A stretch of 64,000 bases of DNA from the NCBI RefSeq assembly GCF_002968335.2, contig NZ_CP134398.1, positions 4,030,001 through 4,094,000 on the forward strand, given 5' to 3'. The translations under genes and the position numbers were made by a program. The stretch is from Mycobacterium sp. ITM-2016-00316 (GTDB lineage Bacteria > Actinomycetota > Actinomycetes > Mycobacteriales > Mycobacteriaceae). The notes under the pieces were generated by a model. It did not search any database. It was not told the origin of the DNA and worked only from the letters and a program-made list of their open reading frames with translations. Within the stretch, counting starts at the first letter, position 1. Each line of letters starts with the position of its first letter. This document shows, in pieces, positions 36,196-44,883 of this stretch.

Positions 36196-36885
36196 ATGAC
36201 GACCGCGAAACCGCCCGTGGTGGACGCCGCCACCTGGAAGACCGCCCTGGAGGACCTGCGCCGCCGCGAGAAAGCCGCCACCCGGGAACTCGACGCGATC
36301 GCGGCGCAGCGCCGCCGGCTGCCGATGGTGCAACTGCCCGAGTACACCCTGATCGGTGCGGACGGGCCGGTGCGACTGGCCGACGTCTTCGAGGGCCGTT
36401 CCCAGCTGATCACCTACAACCACATGTGGTCCGACGGCGCGGAGTGGCAGTGCGGCGGCTGCACCGGCTTCACCTCGCAGTTCACCCGGCTGGAATTCCT
36501 GGACAACTATGACGCGCGGTTCGTCATCGTCACCAACGGGCCCATCGACGAGGCACTCGCCTACAAGCGCAAGGTCGGCAACACGATGGACTGGTACTCG
36601 TCATCGGAGAGTTCCTTCGGTGCGGACGTCGGCGCCGCTCCCGGCACGGGTTTCGCGGTGAACGTCTTCCTCCGTGACGGCGATACCGTCTACCGCACCT
36701 GGCACACCGACGGCCGCGGCACCGAACAGCTCAGCCACACCTTCGCGCTCATCGACCTGCTGCCCTTCGGCCGCCAGGAGGTGTGGCAGGACTCCCCCGA
36801 CGGCTGGCCCCAGTCACCGACCTATTCGAACTGGCTGGACTCACCCGATGTCGCCCGCGCCTACGGCGAAGGAGCCCACGCGTGA
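36196..36885 (+). CDS. DUF899 thioredoxin-like protein
   Basis: A 229-residue protein of the DUF899 family, distant thioredoxin-fold proteins. The N-terminus has a charged helix (ALEDLRRREKAATRELDAIAAQRRRLP), then LITYNHMWSDGAEWQCGGCTGFTSQF with a CxxC pair at the thioredoxin active-site position. A redox role is plausible; no enzyme activity is established for the family that I know of. ATG 36196 has AAGGAG upstream. It is translationally coupled to the SRPBCC gene. Confidence 0.82.
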   Translation: MTTAKPPVVDAATWKTALEDLRRREKAATRELDAIAAQRRRLPMVQLPEYTLIGADGPVRLADVFEGRSQLITYNHMWSDGAEWQCGGCTGFTSQFTRLEFLDNYDARFVIVTNGPIDEALAYKRKVGNTMDWYSSSESSFGADVGAAPGTGFAVNVFLRDGDTVYRTWHTDGRGTEQLSHTFALIDLLPFGRQEVWQDSPDGWPQSPTYSNWLDSPDVARAYGEGAHA

Positions 36886-37361
36886 GCACCCAGACCGACC
36901 AGGAGCGCTACGTCGTCACCCGCACCATCCCGGCGAGCCCGACAGCGGTGTTCGATGTGCTCGCCGACCCGGCACGCCATCAGGACACCGAACCCGGCGA
37001 CTGGGTACGCGATGCTGTGGACCCCGAGCCCATCACCGGGACCGGTCAGATCTTCGTGATCAACATGTTCCTGGAGTTCGCCGGCGGCCATTACGTCATG
37101 CACAACCTGGTCACCGAGTTCGAGCGCGACCGCACCATCGCCTGGCTGCCCGGCCAGCTCAACGCGGCGGGCGAGCATGAGCCGGGTGGCTGGTGGTGGC
37201 GCTATGACCTGGCGCCCAACGGTGCGGGCACCGATGTGACGATCACCTACGACTGGACCGGCACACCGCAGAGCTTCCGCGATCAGGTCGGCGGCATGCC
37301 GCCGTTCCCGGCGTCCTATATCCAGGAATCGCTTGCCGCACTGGAGCGTTGCGCAACCTAG
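36882..37361 (+). CDS. SRPBCC (polyketide cyclase/START-like) protein
   Basis: A 159-residue helix-grip-fold protein. The N-terminus YVVTRTIPASPTAVFDVLADPARH is the standard SRPBCC opening, and GGWWWRYDLAP...TDVTITYDWTG forms the central strands. Such proteins bind hydrophobic ligands. GTG 36882 overlaps the DUF899 stop as GTGA, with GGAG upstream. It ends 11 nt from the convergent ldtB stop. Confidence 0.8.
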   Translation: MSTQTDQERYVVTRTIPASPTAVFDVLADPARHQDTEPGDWVRDAVDPEPITGTGQIFVINMFLEFAGGHYVMHNLVTEFERDRTIAWLPGQLNAAGEHEPGGWWWRYDLAPNGAGTDVTITYDWTGTPQSFRDQVGGMPPFPASYIQESLAALERCAT

Positions 37362-37372
37362 CCCTCAACGAC

Positions 37373-38593
37373 TCAGGTGCTGGCGTTGCCGGCCTTCCAC
37401 TGTGTCCACGGGATGTTCCAGTCGCCGAGGCCGTCGGTGCCGGGAAGCTGCGAGCCGACGGTGCCGACCACCTCGACGATGTCGCCGCGCTTGGTGTTCT
37501 CGTAGAACCACAGCGCGTTGGAGGTGCTCACGTTGAGGCATCCGTGGCTGACATTGCTGTACCCCTGGCTACCCACCGACCACGGGGCGCCGTGCACATA
37601 GATGCCGCTGTAGGACATCTGGGTCGCGTAGTCCACCTCGGTGCGATACCCGTTGGGCGAGTTGACCGGAACGCCGTACGTGGAGGAATCCATCACCAGC
37701 TCGGCATACCGGTCACCGATGATGTAGACGCCGTTGTTGGTGGGCGAACTGTCCTTGCCCATCGAGATCGGCATCGTCTTGACCACCTCACCGTTGCGGC
37801 GCACGGTCAGCGTCTTGGTGGCGTCATCGGCGACCGCGATCACCTGATCGCCGATGGTGAAGTTGGTGCTGACGTTGTCCTGGCCGAACAGGCCGTCGCC
37901 GACCTCCACACCGTAGGTGTTGACCTCGACATTGACCTTGGTGCCCGGCTTCCAGTATTCGGCTGGGCGCCAACGCACCTCGCGATTGTTGAGCCAGTAG
38001 AAGGCGCCGTCCACCTTGGGGGTGGTGGTGACCTCGATGGCCTTCTCGGCGGCGGCGCGGTTGGTGATGTTCTCGTCGAAGCGGACCGCGATGGGTTGAC
38101 CGACGCCGACGACCTCGCCCTCGTTGGGCAGTAGGTAGGGCATCGTCAGGTTTTCCGGCGAGTGCGTCTCGAAGGTCGCCTGGGTGGCGGCCTGGCCGCC
38201 GAGGCCCGAGGAGCGCGCGTTGAGGGTGTAGCTGGCGTTGTACTCCAGCGGGTCGGTGCTCGACCAGGTGAGTCCGTCCGCGCTGAACTCACCGGGGACC
38301 GGTGCGCCGTTCTCGTCGGTCAGGCTGACGGGCCCGAGGGCTCCTCCCGCGGTGGTGACGGTCACCGGCTCGTCGACGGTGACGCCGACGGCACCGTTGG
38401 TGACCGACGCGGTGAGCTTGGGTATCAGCAGATCCCCGTACGGGGTGCCCTTGTCCGCGATGGTCTTCGGTTGTTCGGGGGCTTGATTACCGCTGCACGC
38501 GGCCACCGTGAACACCGTGGTCAGCGCCACCGCGATCACTATTGGCCATGTCTTGCGCCGACGCGCGCTGCCCACCGGCGAGACCTGCACCAT
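37373..38593 (-). CDS. ldtB: L,D-transpeptidase LdtB (LdtMt2-like), lipoprotein
   Basis: A 406-residue protein (Rv2518c type; that protein has 408). A signal sequence ends in VAAC, with lipidated Cys33. Two immunoglobulin-like domains follow ([16 protein letters not shown]..., then [21 protein letters not shown]...). The YkuD catalytic domain has [23 protein letters not shown] with the active-site Cys near 352. It forms 3-3 crosslinks between meso-diaminopimelate residues of peptidoglycan on the outer face of the membrane, and is a carbapenem target. ATG 38593 has GGAG upstream; the longer frame to 38683 is not needed. Confidence 0.94.
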   Translation of the reverse strand: MVQVSPVGSARRRKTWPIVIAVALTTVFTVAACSGNQAPEQPKTIADKGTPYGDLLIPKLTASVTNGAVGVTVDEPVTVTTAGGALGPVSLTDENGAPVPGEFSADGLTWSSTDPLEYNASYTLNARSSGLGGQAATQATFETHSPENLTMPYLLPNEGEVVGVGQPIAVRFDENITNRAAAEKAIEVTTTPKVDGAFYWLNNREVRWRPAEYWKPGTKVNVEVNTYGVEVGDGLFGQDNVSTNFTIGDQVIAVADDATKTLTVRRNGEVVKTMPISMGKDSSPTNNGVYIIGDRYAELVMDSSTYGVPVNSPNGYRTEVDYATQMSYSGIYVHGAPWSVGSQGYSNVSHGCLNVSTSNALWFYENTKRGDIVEVVGTVGSQLPGTDGLGDWNIPWTQWKAGNAST

Positions 38594-38738
38594 CTGTTCT
38601 GCTCCACTTTGTTTCACAAGGACCCGCGGGATCACGGAGACTTGGCAATAGTCTAAGGGAACCTCCGACAACCGGCCGTCCACGAAGCGGTGGAACCGTG
38701 ATCGTCATGCGGATTTCACCTCACAGCGTCGGTGCTGT

Positions 38739-38744
38739 TATTGT
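38739..38744 (+). promoter_or_regulatory. Putative -10 of tRNA-Lys
   Basis: TATTGT fits TANNNT, 9 nt before the tRNA 5' end; TTTCAC about 19 nt further upstream is a weak -35. Confidence 0.35.
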
Positions 38745-38753
38745 CTCCAACGC

Positions 38754-38826
<73 letters not shown>

Positions 38827-38837
38827 CCACCACAAAG

Positions 38838-38859
38838 GCCCTGCTCCGGCAGGGCTTTT
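38838..38859 (+). terminator. Intrinsic terminator after tRNA-Lys
   Basis: GCCCTGC-TCCG-GCAGGGC hairpin followed by TTTT, preceded by AAAG. This is a textbook factor-independent terminator and the only one here with a real T-tract. Confidence 0.88.
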
Positions 38860-38875
38860 GTCGTTGGTCGGCATT

Positions 38876-38905
38876 GTCGTTCATTGACATGGTCGTTCAT
38901 CGACA
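38876..38905. repeat. Short tandem duplication GTCGTTCATYGACA
   Basis: Two 14-mers with 13 identical bases (38876-38889 and 38892-38905), period 16, between tRNA-Lys and the iclR stop. Probably a small duplication without known role. Confidence 0.5.
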
Positions 38906-38933
38906 CTGTCGTGTGACGGCGTTGTCGGTCGCG

Positions 38934-39698
38934 TTACCGTTCCCCGCGCAGCGCGCGGCTGATCTTGGCCGCGGCGTCACGGACCTGCGCCCCGAGTTCG
39001 TCGAACCGGTCCTCGGTGATGCGACTGGTCGGCCCCGACACCGACATCGCCGCCACCACACCGGAGGGCCCCACGATGGGCGCCCCCAGTGAGCTGATGC
39101 CGAGCGAAAGACCGCCGACGTTCATCGAATAGCCCCGCTCCCGAACATCGTTGACCACGGCCCGAACGCGGTCGGCGTCGGTGATGGTGTCGGGCGTCTG
39201 GGCCGGTAGCGGCCCGGCCAGGTAATCGTCGAGGTAGTCCTGATCGCAGGCCGACAGATACGCCAGGCCGGTGGCCGAGGCGTGCAGGGCGATCCGCTCC
39301 CCCAGTGGCAGGAACGCGCGCAACCGGTGCGAGGTGTCCAAACGCTCGACGAGCACCAGCGAATCGCCGTCCGGTGCGGCCAGGTGGATCGTCTCGGTGG
39401 TCGCCAACTGCAGTTCGTTCATCACCGGAAGTGCGATGTCACGCAGACTCTCCCCGCCGCCGGCACGGCCGACCACCGCGACCGCGCGGTAGGTCAGTTG
39501 CCATCGGGTCGGAGTCGTCTCGGTGGGTCGCAGCCAGCCGACCTCCTGCAGCGTCAACAGCACGCGCTGCACGGTGCTTTTGGGTAATCCGACGGTCCGC
39601 GCCAACTCCGACAGACCGACCGGTTGCGCCTCGGCGACCGCTTCGAGGACCCGGAACGCCGACACCACGCTTTCTGTGGCCAAGGTTGCCCCCTTCAT
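38934..39698 (-). CDS. IclR-family transcriptional regulator (malonate module)
   Basis: A 254-residue IclR protein. The winged helix is at the N-terminus (SAFRVLEAVAEAQPVGLSELARTVGLPKSTVQRVLLTL). The effector domain has HASATGLAYLSA and GGLSLGISSLGAPI. It is divergent from matC-matB, so it most likely senses malonate or malonyl-CoA and controls that operon; this is inferred from position only. ATG 39698 is chosen over GTG 39701. The intergenic region holds a GGTCC-n7-GGACC inverted repeat. Confidence 0.85.
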   Translation of the reverse strand: MKGATLATESVVSAFRVLEAVAEAQPVGLSELARTVGLPKSTVQRVLLTLQEVGWLRPTETTPTRWQLTYRAVAVVGRAGGGESLRDIALPVMNELQLATTETIHLAAPDGDSLVLVERLDTSHRLRAFLPLGERIALHASATGLAYLSACDQDYLDDYLAGPLPAQTPDTITDADRVRAVVNDVRERGYSMNVGGLSLGISSLGAPIVGPSGVVAAMSVSGPTSRITEDRFDELGAQVRDAAAKISRALRGER

Positions 39699-39745
39699 CA
39701 CTTGTGAGCTAGGTTACAGCACATCGGTCTACCAGACGAACCAAT

Positions 39746-39762
39746 GGTCCATCCTACGGACC
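39746..39762. promoter_or_regulatory. Candidate IclR-type operator
   Basis: GGTCC (39746-39750) and GGACC (39758-39762) are inverted around 7 nt, in the 88-nt gap between iclR and matC, 24 nt before the matC start. Short arms, so tentative. Confidence 0.35.
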
Positions 39763-39786
39763 GAACTACTCCAGGAGGTGCAATAT

Positions 39787-41127
39787 ATGACGGCGCAACT
39801 GATCGCTCTCGGGATCTTCATAGCGGTGTTCGCGATCGCCGCCATCCGCAACGTCAACATCGGCATCGTGATGTTCCCGGTCGCCTGCGTCGTCGGGCTC
39901 TGGCTCGCCGATCTGAGCCTCACCGAGGTGATCGGCGAGTTCCCGCTCAGCATCCTGGTGCTGCTGGTCGGCGTGACGTATTTCTTCGGGATCGCGCACA
40001 GCAACGGCACCATCGACTGGCTCATCCAGGCCGCACTGTCCCGGGTCGGCAATCGGGACGCCCTGTTCCCCGCGGTCTTCTTCGCGCTGACCGCCGTCAT
40101 CTCGGCGATGGGCGCACCCCTCGGTGGTCTGGTGATGGCGCCCATGGGCATGAGCATCGCGCACAAGCGCGGCATCGACCCGATGCTGATGGCGCTCGCC
40201 ATGGGTGCAGGCCTGAGCGCCGGCGCGTTCGCCCCCACCAGCCTGTTCGGCATCATCACCTGGGGCACCGCCAACGAGGCGGGCATCGCACTCAGCCCGC
40301 TGCTGCTGTTCGGAGTGGCCGTCGCGCTGAACCTCGTGCTACTGGCCGTCGCCTATGTGATGTTCGGCCGCAAGAAGCGGCTCGACGCCGCGGTGCCGGC
40401 GTTCAGCGAGGCGATGGTCGCCCGCGGGACGGCGTTGCCCCAGTACGGCGGCTCCACCCTGGATATCGGCGAGAACAACGATGACGAACTGGTCGCGCCA
40501 GAGCGCCCGACCGGCATGCAGATCCTCACCATCGCCATGATGCTGGTGCTGATCGCCGCGGTCGTGGTGATGTCCCTGCTCGGGATGACACCGGACATCG
40601 GCGTGCTGGGCTACGGTCTCGGCGCGATCGCCGCGCTGCTGGACGCGTCCTCGGGCAAGAAGGCGATGAGCCGGATCGACTGGGGCTCGGTGCTTCTCGT
40701 CGGCGGCATCATCACCTACGTCGGCGTACTGACCGAGATGGGCGTGGTCGACCTGCTCGGCGAGGGCGCGGTTCATCTGGGCTCACCGTTGGTGGCAGCC
40801 GTTCTGCTGTGCGCGGCTGCCGGGTTGATCTCGGCCTTCGCCTCGACCACGGGCATGCTGGCCGCCCTTGTCCCCCTGGCACTTCCGCTGATCGCCGAAG
40901 GTGGCATCCCGGGCTGGGCGCTGATCTGCGCCATCGGCGTGTGCGCCTCCATCGTCGACGTCTCGCCGTTCTCCACCGTCGGTGCCACGTATGTGGCCAC
41001 CACGGTCGATGAAGAGGCCCGGCCACGGATGACGAAGCTGTTGACGCGTTGGGGTCTGTCGATGGTGGTGGTCGGCCCGATAGTCCTGACGTTGGTGCTG
41101 ATCCTGCCCGGGATGGCCTTCTCATGA
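39787..41127 (+). CDS. matC: MatC-like dicarboxylate (malonate) carrier
   Basis: A 446-residue membrane protein of the ion-transporter superfamily with a MatC-type N-terminal domain: RNVNIGIVMFPVACVVGLWLA..., FPLSILVLLVGVTYFFGIAHSNGTIDWL. Around 10-12 hydrophobic segments are visible, with a cytosolic charged loop in the middle (residues 200-245). It should import malonate or a related dicarboxylate. ATG 39787 has a perfect AGGAGGTG 7-8 nt upstream. It overlaps matB by ATGA. Confidence 0.85.
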   Translation: MTAQLIALGIFIAVFAIAAIRNVNIGIVMFPVACVVGLWLADLSLTEVIGEFPLSILVLLVGVTYFFGIAHSNGTIDWLIQAALSRVGNRDALFPAVFFALTAVISAMGAPLGGLVMAPMGMSIAHKRGIDPMLMALAMGAGLSAGAFAPTSLFGIITWGTANEAGIALSPLLLFGVAVALNLVLLAVAYVMFGRKKRLDAAVPAFSEAMVARGTALPQYGGSTLDIGENNDDELVAPERPTGMQILTIAMMLVLIAAVVVMSLLGMTPDIGVLGYGLGAIAALLDASSGKKAMSRIDWGSVLLVGGIITYVGVLTEMGVVDLLGEGAVHLGSPLVAAVLLCAAAGLISAFASTTGMLAALVPLALPLIAEGGIPGWALICAIGVCASIVDVSPFSTVGATYVATTVDEEARPRMTKLLTRWGLSMVVVGPIVLTLVLILPGMAFS

Positions 41128-42545
41128 TCCGGCCCCTTCTGCACGCGTTGCTCGATGATGACACCACCGACGATGACCGCTGGCTCACGATCGACGGGGA
41201 ATCGCTGTCGCGCACCCGGTTACGTGCCATTGCATGGGCGTTCGCGGCCGATATCCGCTCACGCGGCGGTGTGCAGGTGGTGGCCGTCAACGCCGAGCCC
41301 ACCCTGACCACCGTCGTCGCCGTCACCGGCTGCCTGCTAGCAGGAACACCGGTGGTGCCAGTGCCACCGGACGTCGGCCACGCCGAGGTGAGCCATATCG
41401 TCGCGGATTCGGGCGCCACCCTGTGGGTCGGACCCCGTTATGCGGGCGTCGAACTGCCGATCGCGGCACCCGACCTCAGCGCCGGTGACGGGGCTCCGCT
41501 CAATCCGGTTGACCCACAACGGGTCGCGATGATCCTGTACACCTCGGGCACCACCGGCGCCCCGAAAGGCGTGTTGCTGACCCAGCGGGCCATCGCCGCG
41601 GGCCTCGACGCACTGGCCGAGGCCTGGGGCTGGACAGCCGAGGACACCGTGGCCCACGGCCTGCCGTTGTTCCACACCCATGGCCTGGTCCTCGGCGTAC
41701 TCGGGTCGCTGCACATCGGGTCCCGGCTGGTGCACACCGGCAAGCCCACCCCCGAGCGCTACGCCGAGGCCGGCGCCACCATGTACTTCGGTGTACCCAC
41801 GGTCTGGACCCGGGTCACCCGCGACGAGCAGGCGGCGAAGGCACTGTCGTCGGCCCGGTTGCTGGTCAGTGGCAGTGCGCCGCTACCGGTCCCGGTGTTC
41901 GAGCGGCTGCGGGAGCTGACCGGCCACGCCCCCGTCGAGCGCTACGGCATGACCGAAACCATGATCACGCTGAGCACCCGCGCCGACGGCGAACGCCGGC
42001 CCGGCTGGGTGGGCCGGCCCGTCGCCGGCGCGCAGACCCGGATCCAGGCCGACGACGGCGGTCCCGTACCGCACGACGGCGAATCGATCGGCCGGCTCCA
42101 GGTGCGCGGCCCGATGCTCTTCGACGGCTACCTGAACCTCCCCGAGATCACGGCGTCCTGCTGGACCGAGGACGGCTGGTTCGGCACCGGCGATCTCGCG
42201 GCCATCGATGAACACGGATTCCACCGCATCGTCGGTCGGGAGTCGGTGGACCTGATCAAATCCGGCGGCTACCGGATCGGTGCAGGCGAGATCGAGACGT
42301 CCTTGCTGGCTCGGCCCGAGGTGGCCGAGGTGGCGGTCGTCGGAGCACCGGACGACGACCTGGGACAGCGCATCATCGCGTTCGTCGTCACCGGGTCGGA
42401 CTCCGCCGGCGACGAACTCGCCGAACGACTGATCAGCCACGTCGCCGACGATCTGTCCTGGCACAAGCGTCCCCGCGAGGTCCGCTTTGTATCCGCCCTG
42501 CCCCGTAATGCGATGGGCAAAGTCCAGAAGAAAGCACTGATATGA
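41124..42545 (+). CDS. matB: Malonyl-CoA synthetase (MatB-like acyl-CoA synthetase)
   Basis: A 473-residue ANL-superfamily ligase, shorter than typical FadD proteins and close to Streptomyces MatB. The AMP-binding P-loop is YTSGTTGAPKG. MatB-like features are GLPLFHTHGLVLGVLGSL, ATMYFGVPTVWTRV, VERYGMTETM and DLIKSGGYRIGAGEIE. The catalytic Lys is in PRNAMGKVQKKAL at the C-terminus. It makes malonyl-CoA from malonate, CoA and ATP, feeding fatty acid or polyketide synthesis. Start in an ATGA overlap with matC; stop in an ATGA overlap with the thioesterase. Confidence 0.9.
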   Translation: MIRPLLHALLDDDTTDDDRWLTIDGESLSRTRLRAIAWAFAADIRSRGGVQVVAVNAEPTLTTVVAVTGCLLAGTPVVPVPPDVGHAEVSHIVADSGATLWVGPRYAGVELPIAAPDLSAGDGAPLNPVDPQRVAMILYTSGTTGAPKGVLLTQRAIAAGLDALAEAWGWTAEDTVAHGLPLFHTHGLVLGVLGSLHIGSRLVHTGKPTPERYAEAGATMYFGVPTVWTRVTRDEQAAKALSSARLLVSGSAPLPVPVFERLRELTGHAPVERYGMTETMITLSTRADGERRPGWVGRPVAGAQTRIQADDGGPVPHDGESIGRLQVRGPMLFDGYLNLPEITASCWTEDGWFGTGDLAAIDEHGFHRIVGRESVDLIKSGGYRIGAGEIETSLLARPEVAEVAVVGAPDDDLGQRIIAFVVTGSDSAGDELAERLISHVADDLSWHKRPREVRFVSALPRNAMGKVQKKALI

Positions 42546-42925
42546 GTACACCGGAAAAGACCGACCACTACGCCCGCCACCTCGGCATTGCCGTGCAGAA
42601 CTTCGGCAATGGTGCGGCGACCGCCACGCTGACCGTCGGGCCCGACCACCTGAACCCGCACGGCACCGCCCACGGAGCGCTGATGTTCAGCGTGGTCGGC
42701 GCCGCGCTGGCCGCGGCGGCCAACAACGACACCCACAGCGGCGTGGTGAGTTCCATCCACATCGACTATCTGGCGCCGGCCCGTGAGGGCGACGAGCTGG
42801 TGGCCTCGGCCTCGGTCGGTGAGCGGCTGGCGCGCGAGGACATCTTCGTCGTCCGGCTCACGAAGGCGGGCGAGGACGCCGCGCTCGCCCGCGCCACCGG
42901 CAGGGCGACCCGACGCGACCGGTGA
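42542..42925 (+). CDS. PaaI-type hotdog thioesterase
   Basis: A 127-residue hotdog-fold protein. NPHGTAHGALMFSVVGAALAAAAN is the PaaI-like active-site region, and SSIHIDYLAPAREGDELVA is the following strand pair. It is coupled to matB by ATGA and so is part of the malonate operon; it may recycle CoA from stalled malonyl- or acetyl-CoA. A matA (malonyl-CoA decarboxylase) gene is not found beside it. Confidence 0.85.
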   Translation: MSTPEKTDHYARHLGIAVQNFGNGAATATLTVGPDHLNPHGTAHGALMFSVVGAALAAAANNDTHSGVVSSIHIDYLAPAREGDELVASASVGERLAREDIFVVRLTKAGEDAALARATGRATRRDR

Positions 42926-43156
42926 CACGGCGCGTGCCGATCCGCAACCGTCAAACCTAAGCGATACGAAAACCCGCCATTGCACGACACGCTGTGTCAT
43001 GATCACAATTCACACAGCAAATTGATTACCGGCACATTGAATTGCCTTTAGCGTCAATTAATTCGAGCCATTTCCAGCACCGGACGGGGCTGGTGAACAC
43101 GGAGGAATTGGGAATCAGCACCCCGCGGGGACGGTGCCGAGGCGAGAGGACAAGCG
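42926..43156. other. AT-richer intergenic region upstream of a lipoprotein gene
   Basis: A 231-nt stretch whose middle (about 42980-43080) is far less GC-rich than the rest of the window. It contains an inverted repeat GCTGTGT (42991-42997)/ACACAGC (43012-43018) and the motif GCGTCAATTAATTC at 43051. Likely the promoter region of the lipoprotein gene; AT-rich islands like this can be bound by Lsr2. Confidence 0.5.
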
Positions 43157-43618
43157 ATGACACGGCGCCGGAACATCGGCCATCGATTGACACTTCCCTG
43201 CCTTCTACTAGGCGTGACAGTGCTGAATGGATGCGGCATCCACATCGAGACGATCGCCCAACCACTGCTGTATGACGCGTCGCCGGCCGCGGCATTCGAC
43301 CCGTCGCCGGCGGCATCGCAGATATTCGCGCCGTGCGTCTCCGCCAAGTCCGAGCCACTCCAGCACACCGCTTCGGCAATCGCCGACCTCCTTGTCGGCA
43401 AAGATCGATACCGGACAGATTGCGCACCCAATCCGGATACGACCATTCCGCTCGACGGCATCATCGAAGACGCTCCACGGGCGCTGACCCCGCAACCGGT
43501 GGTCGCCACACCGGCCAACCCCGCAGCCCCAGGTGTCCTGGTCACCGACGAACTCGTCGGCGCCGTGCTGACCGGCACGAGCGAGTACTGGTATCAGCCG
43601 GTCATCGGCCCGGCGTAA
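43157..43618 (+). CDS. Small putative lipoprotein
   Basis: A 153-residue protein with a basic N-terminus (MTRRRNIGHRL), a hydrophobic segment and lipobox VLNGC, so probably a membrane-anchored lipoprotein. The mature part has two further Cys (FAPCVSA, RTDCAPN) that could form a disulfide. The C-terminal segment GVLVTDELVGAVLTGTSEYWYQP is distinctive but not recognised. Start ATG 43157 has GAGAGGAC upstream. No family assignment. Confidence 0.65.
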   Translation: MTRRRNIGHRLTLPCLLLGVTVLNGCGIHIETIAQPLLYDASPAAAFDPSPAASQIFAPCVSAKSEPLQHTASAIADLLVGKDRYRTDCAPNPDTTIPLDGIIEDAPRALTPQPVVATPANPAAPGVLVTDELVGAVLTGTSEYWYQPVIGPA

Positions 43619-43923
43619 CCCGATATTCACACCGAATCGTTCCACCGCCCGCGCACCCTCGGGTAGCGTTGCCGCCGACGGTGGCGTCAATTAGTTCTGC
43701 AAACCTCTCATGAATCTGAGCCGATGTGCTGAAACCAGGTCCGATCGACGAGTTCCGGCACTCGACACGGAGCGAAATAGTAGCTCTGAAACGCAAAGTT
43801 CCAGGTAGATGCACAGTGAGAAGTTCAGCCCGGCGTCCATCCGCGTGCTAGTGTCAAGTTAGCTGAACATCGAGCAGATCCGGATGCAGCGCACCGCCGA
43901 GGTAGGAAACGAGGAATTAGCTG
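43619..43923. other. 305-nt intergenic region, relatively AT-rich
   Basis: No coding-like frame was seen. GCGTCAATTAGTTC (43684-43697) nearly repeats the motif at 43051-43064 on the other side of the lipoprotein gene. Likely holds the promoter of the small ORF at 43924. Confidence 0.5.
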
Positions 43924-44103
43924 ATGCCAGCCCAGAGCGCACCGAGCTCCTCGGCCGCCACGCCGGATGGCGCGCCGCTCGACGGCGTCGCCGCGGTCAT
44001 CAGCTGCAGCCGCCTGGGCCGCACCGCCAACCCGCCGACCTTCTCCCTGACGGACTGGCTGCGGCCGCGTCGCCGCCGCGTCAACAGCGTCAGCGGCGCC
44101 TGA
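43924..44103 (+). CDS. Small hypothetical protein (59 aa)
   Basis: ATG 43924 to TGA 44103. GAGGA lies 9 nt upstream. About nine in ten codons end in G or C, the signature of real genes in this genome, whereas the larger overlapping frame (43884-44219) lacks it. The product begins MPAQSAPSSSAATPDGAPLD, then a hydrophobic GVAAVISCSRLGR stretch, and ends in a basic DWLRPRRRRVNS tail. Not recognised. The 3' end overlaps the convergent Rv2520c-like gene by 14 nt. Confidence 0.5.
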   Translation: MPAQSAPSSSAATPDGAPLDGVAAVISCSRLGRTANPPTFSLTDWLRPRRRRVNSVSGA

Positions 44104-44317
44104 TCCGGCGGATCACCAGCACCACGACCACGGTGCCCACGCCTGCCAGCGACACCAGAACCGGCGGCTTCGTCACGAACGCCACGACCTTGGCCTTGGC
44201 ATCGTCGGCGAGGCGCTGAGGATTCGCGCGCACGGCGAGACTGTCCACCGTCGCGGCCAGCTGATCACGAGCCTGGTCGATGTCCTTCTTGATCGCCTCG
44301 GGATCCCGATCAGCCAC
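44090..44317 (-). CDS. DUF3618-like small membrane protein (Rv2520c type)
   Basis: Exactly 75 residues from GTG 44317, the same length as Rv2520c; GGAGG lies 5-6 nt before the GTG, which decides this start over ATG 44329. The N-terminal helix DPEAIKKDIDQARDQLAATVDSLA is the DUF3618 signature. A single membrane helix (VLVSLAGVGTVVVVLVI) and the basic end RRIRRR follow. Function unknown. Divergent from bcp. Confidence 0.85.
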   Translation of the reverse strand: MADRDPEAIKKDIDQARDQLAATVDSLAVRANPQRLADDAKAKVVAFVTKPPVLVSLAGVGTVVVVLVIRRIRRR

Positions 44318-44409
44318 TGTGTCCTCCATGTCGTCGGCGTACCGAATTACCCTAGAGCAGCCGGAGCCGACCACGCTGCCCCGGTCGAGAAAGAAAGGCG
44401 TATCCACGC

Positions 44410-44883
44410 ATGGCACAGACCCCGCGGCTGGCAGTCGGCGACAAGGCACCCGCCTTCAGCCTCCCCGATGCCGACGGCAACACCGTCAAGCTCTCCGACT
44501 TCACGGGCCGCAAGGTGATCGTGTACTTCTACCCGGCGGCCTCGACCCCGGGTTGCACCAAGCAGGCCTGCGATTTCCGGGACAGCCTCGCCGAACTCAA
44601 CGACGCCGGCCTCGATGTCGTGGGCATCTCCCCCGACAAGCCCGAGAAGCTGGCCAAGTTCCGCGACGCCGAGGGCCTGACCTTCCCGCTGCTGTCCGAC
44701 CCGGAGAAGAAGGTGCTGACCGCCTGGGGCGCGTTCGGCGAGAAATCCATGTACGGCAAGACCGTGCAGGGTGTCATCCGGTCGACCTTCCTGGTCGACG
44801 AGAAGGGCGTGGTGGAGGTCGCGCAGTACAACGTGAAGGCCACCGGGCATGTGGCCAAGCTGCGGCGCGACCTATCGGTCTGA
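44410..44883 (+). CDS. bcp: Peroxiredoxin Bcp (thiol peroxidase)
   Basis: A 157-residue PrxQ/Bcp-type peroxiredoxin (Rv2521 type). YPAASTPGCTKQACDFRD holds the peroxidatic Cys49 and, five residues later, the resolving Cys54. It reduces hydroperoxides in the cytosol using thioredoxin. ATG 44410 has GAAAGG upstream. The 3' end overlaps the convergent M20 peptidase by 12 nt. Confidence 0.93.
   Translation: MAQTPRLAVGDKAPAFSLPDADGNTVKLSDFTGRKVIVYFYPAASTPGCTKQACDFRDSLAELNDAGLDVVGISPDKPEKLAKFRDAEGLTFPLLSDPEKKVLTAWGAFGEKSMYGKTVQGVIRSTFLVDEKGVVEVAQYNVKATGHVAKLRRDLSV

Noticed and set aside
43884..44219. 111-codon plus-strand frame
   Set aside because: Poor codon bias and continues antisense through the Rv2520c-like gene. 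The 59-residue frame at 43924 in another phase is the better candidate.
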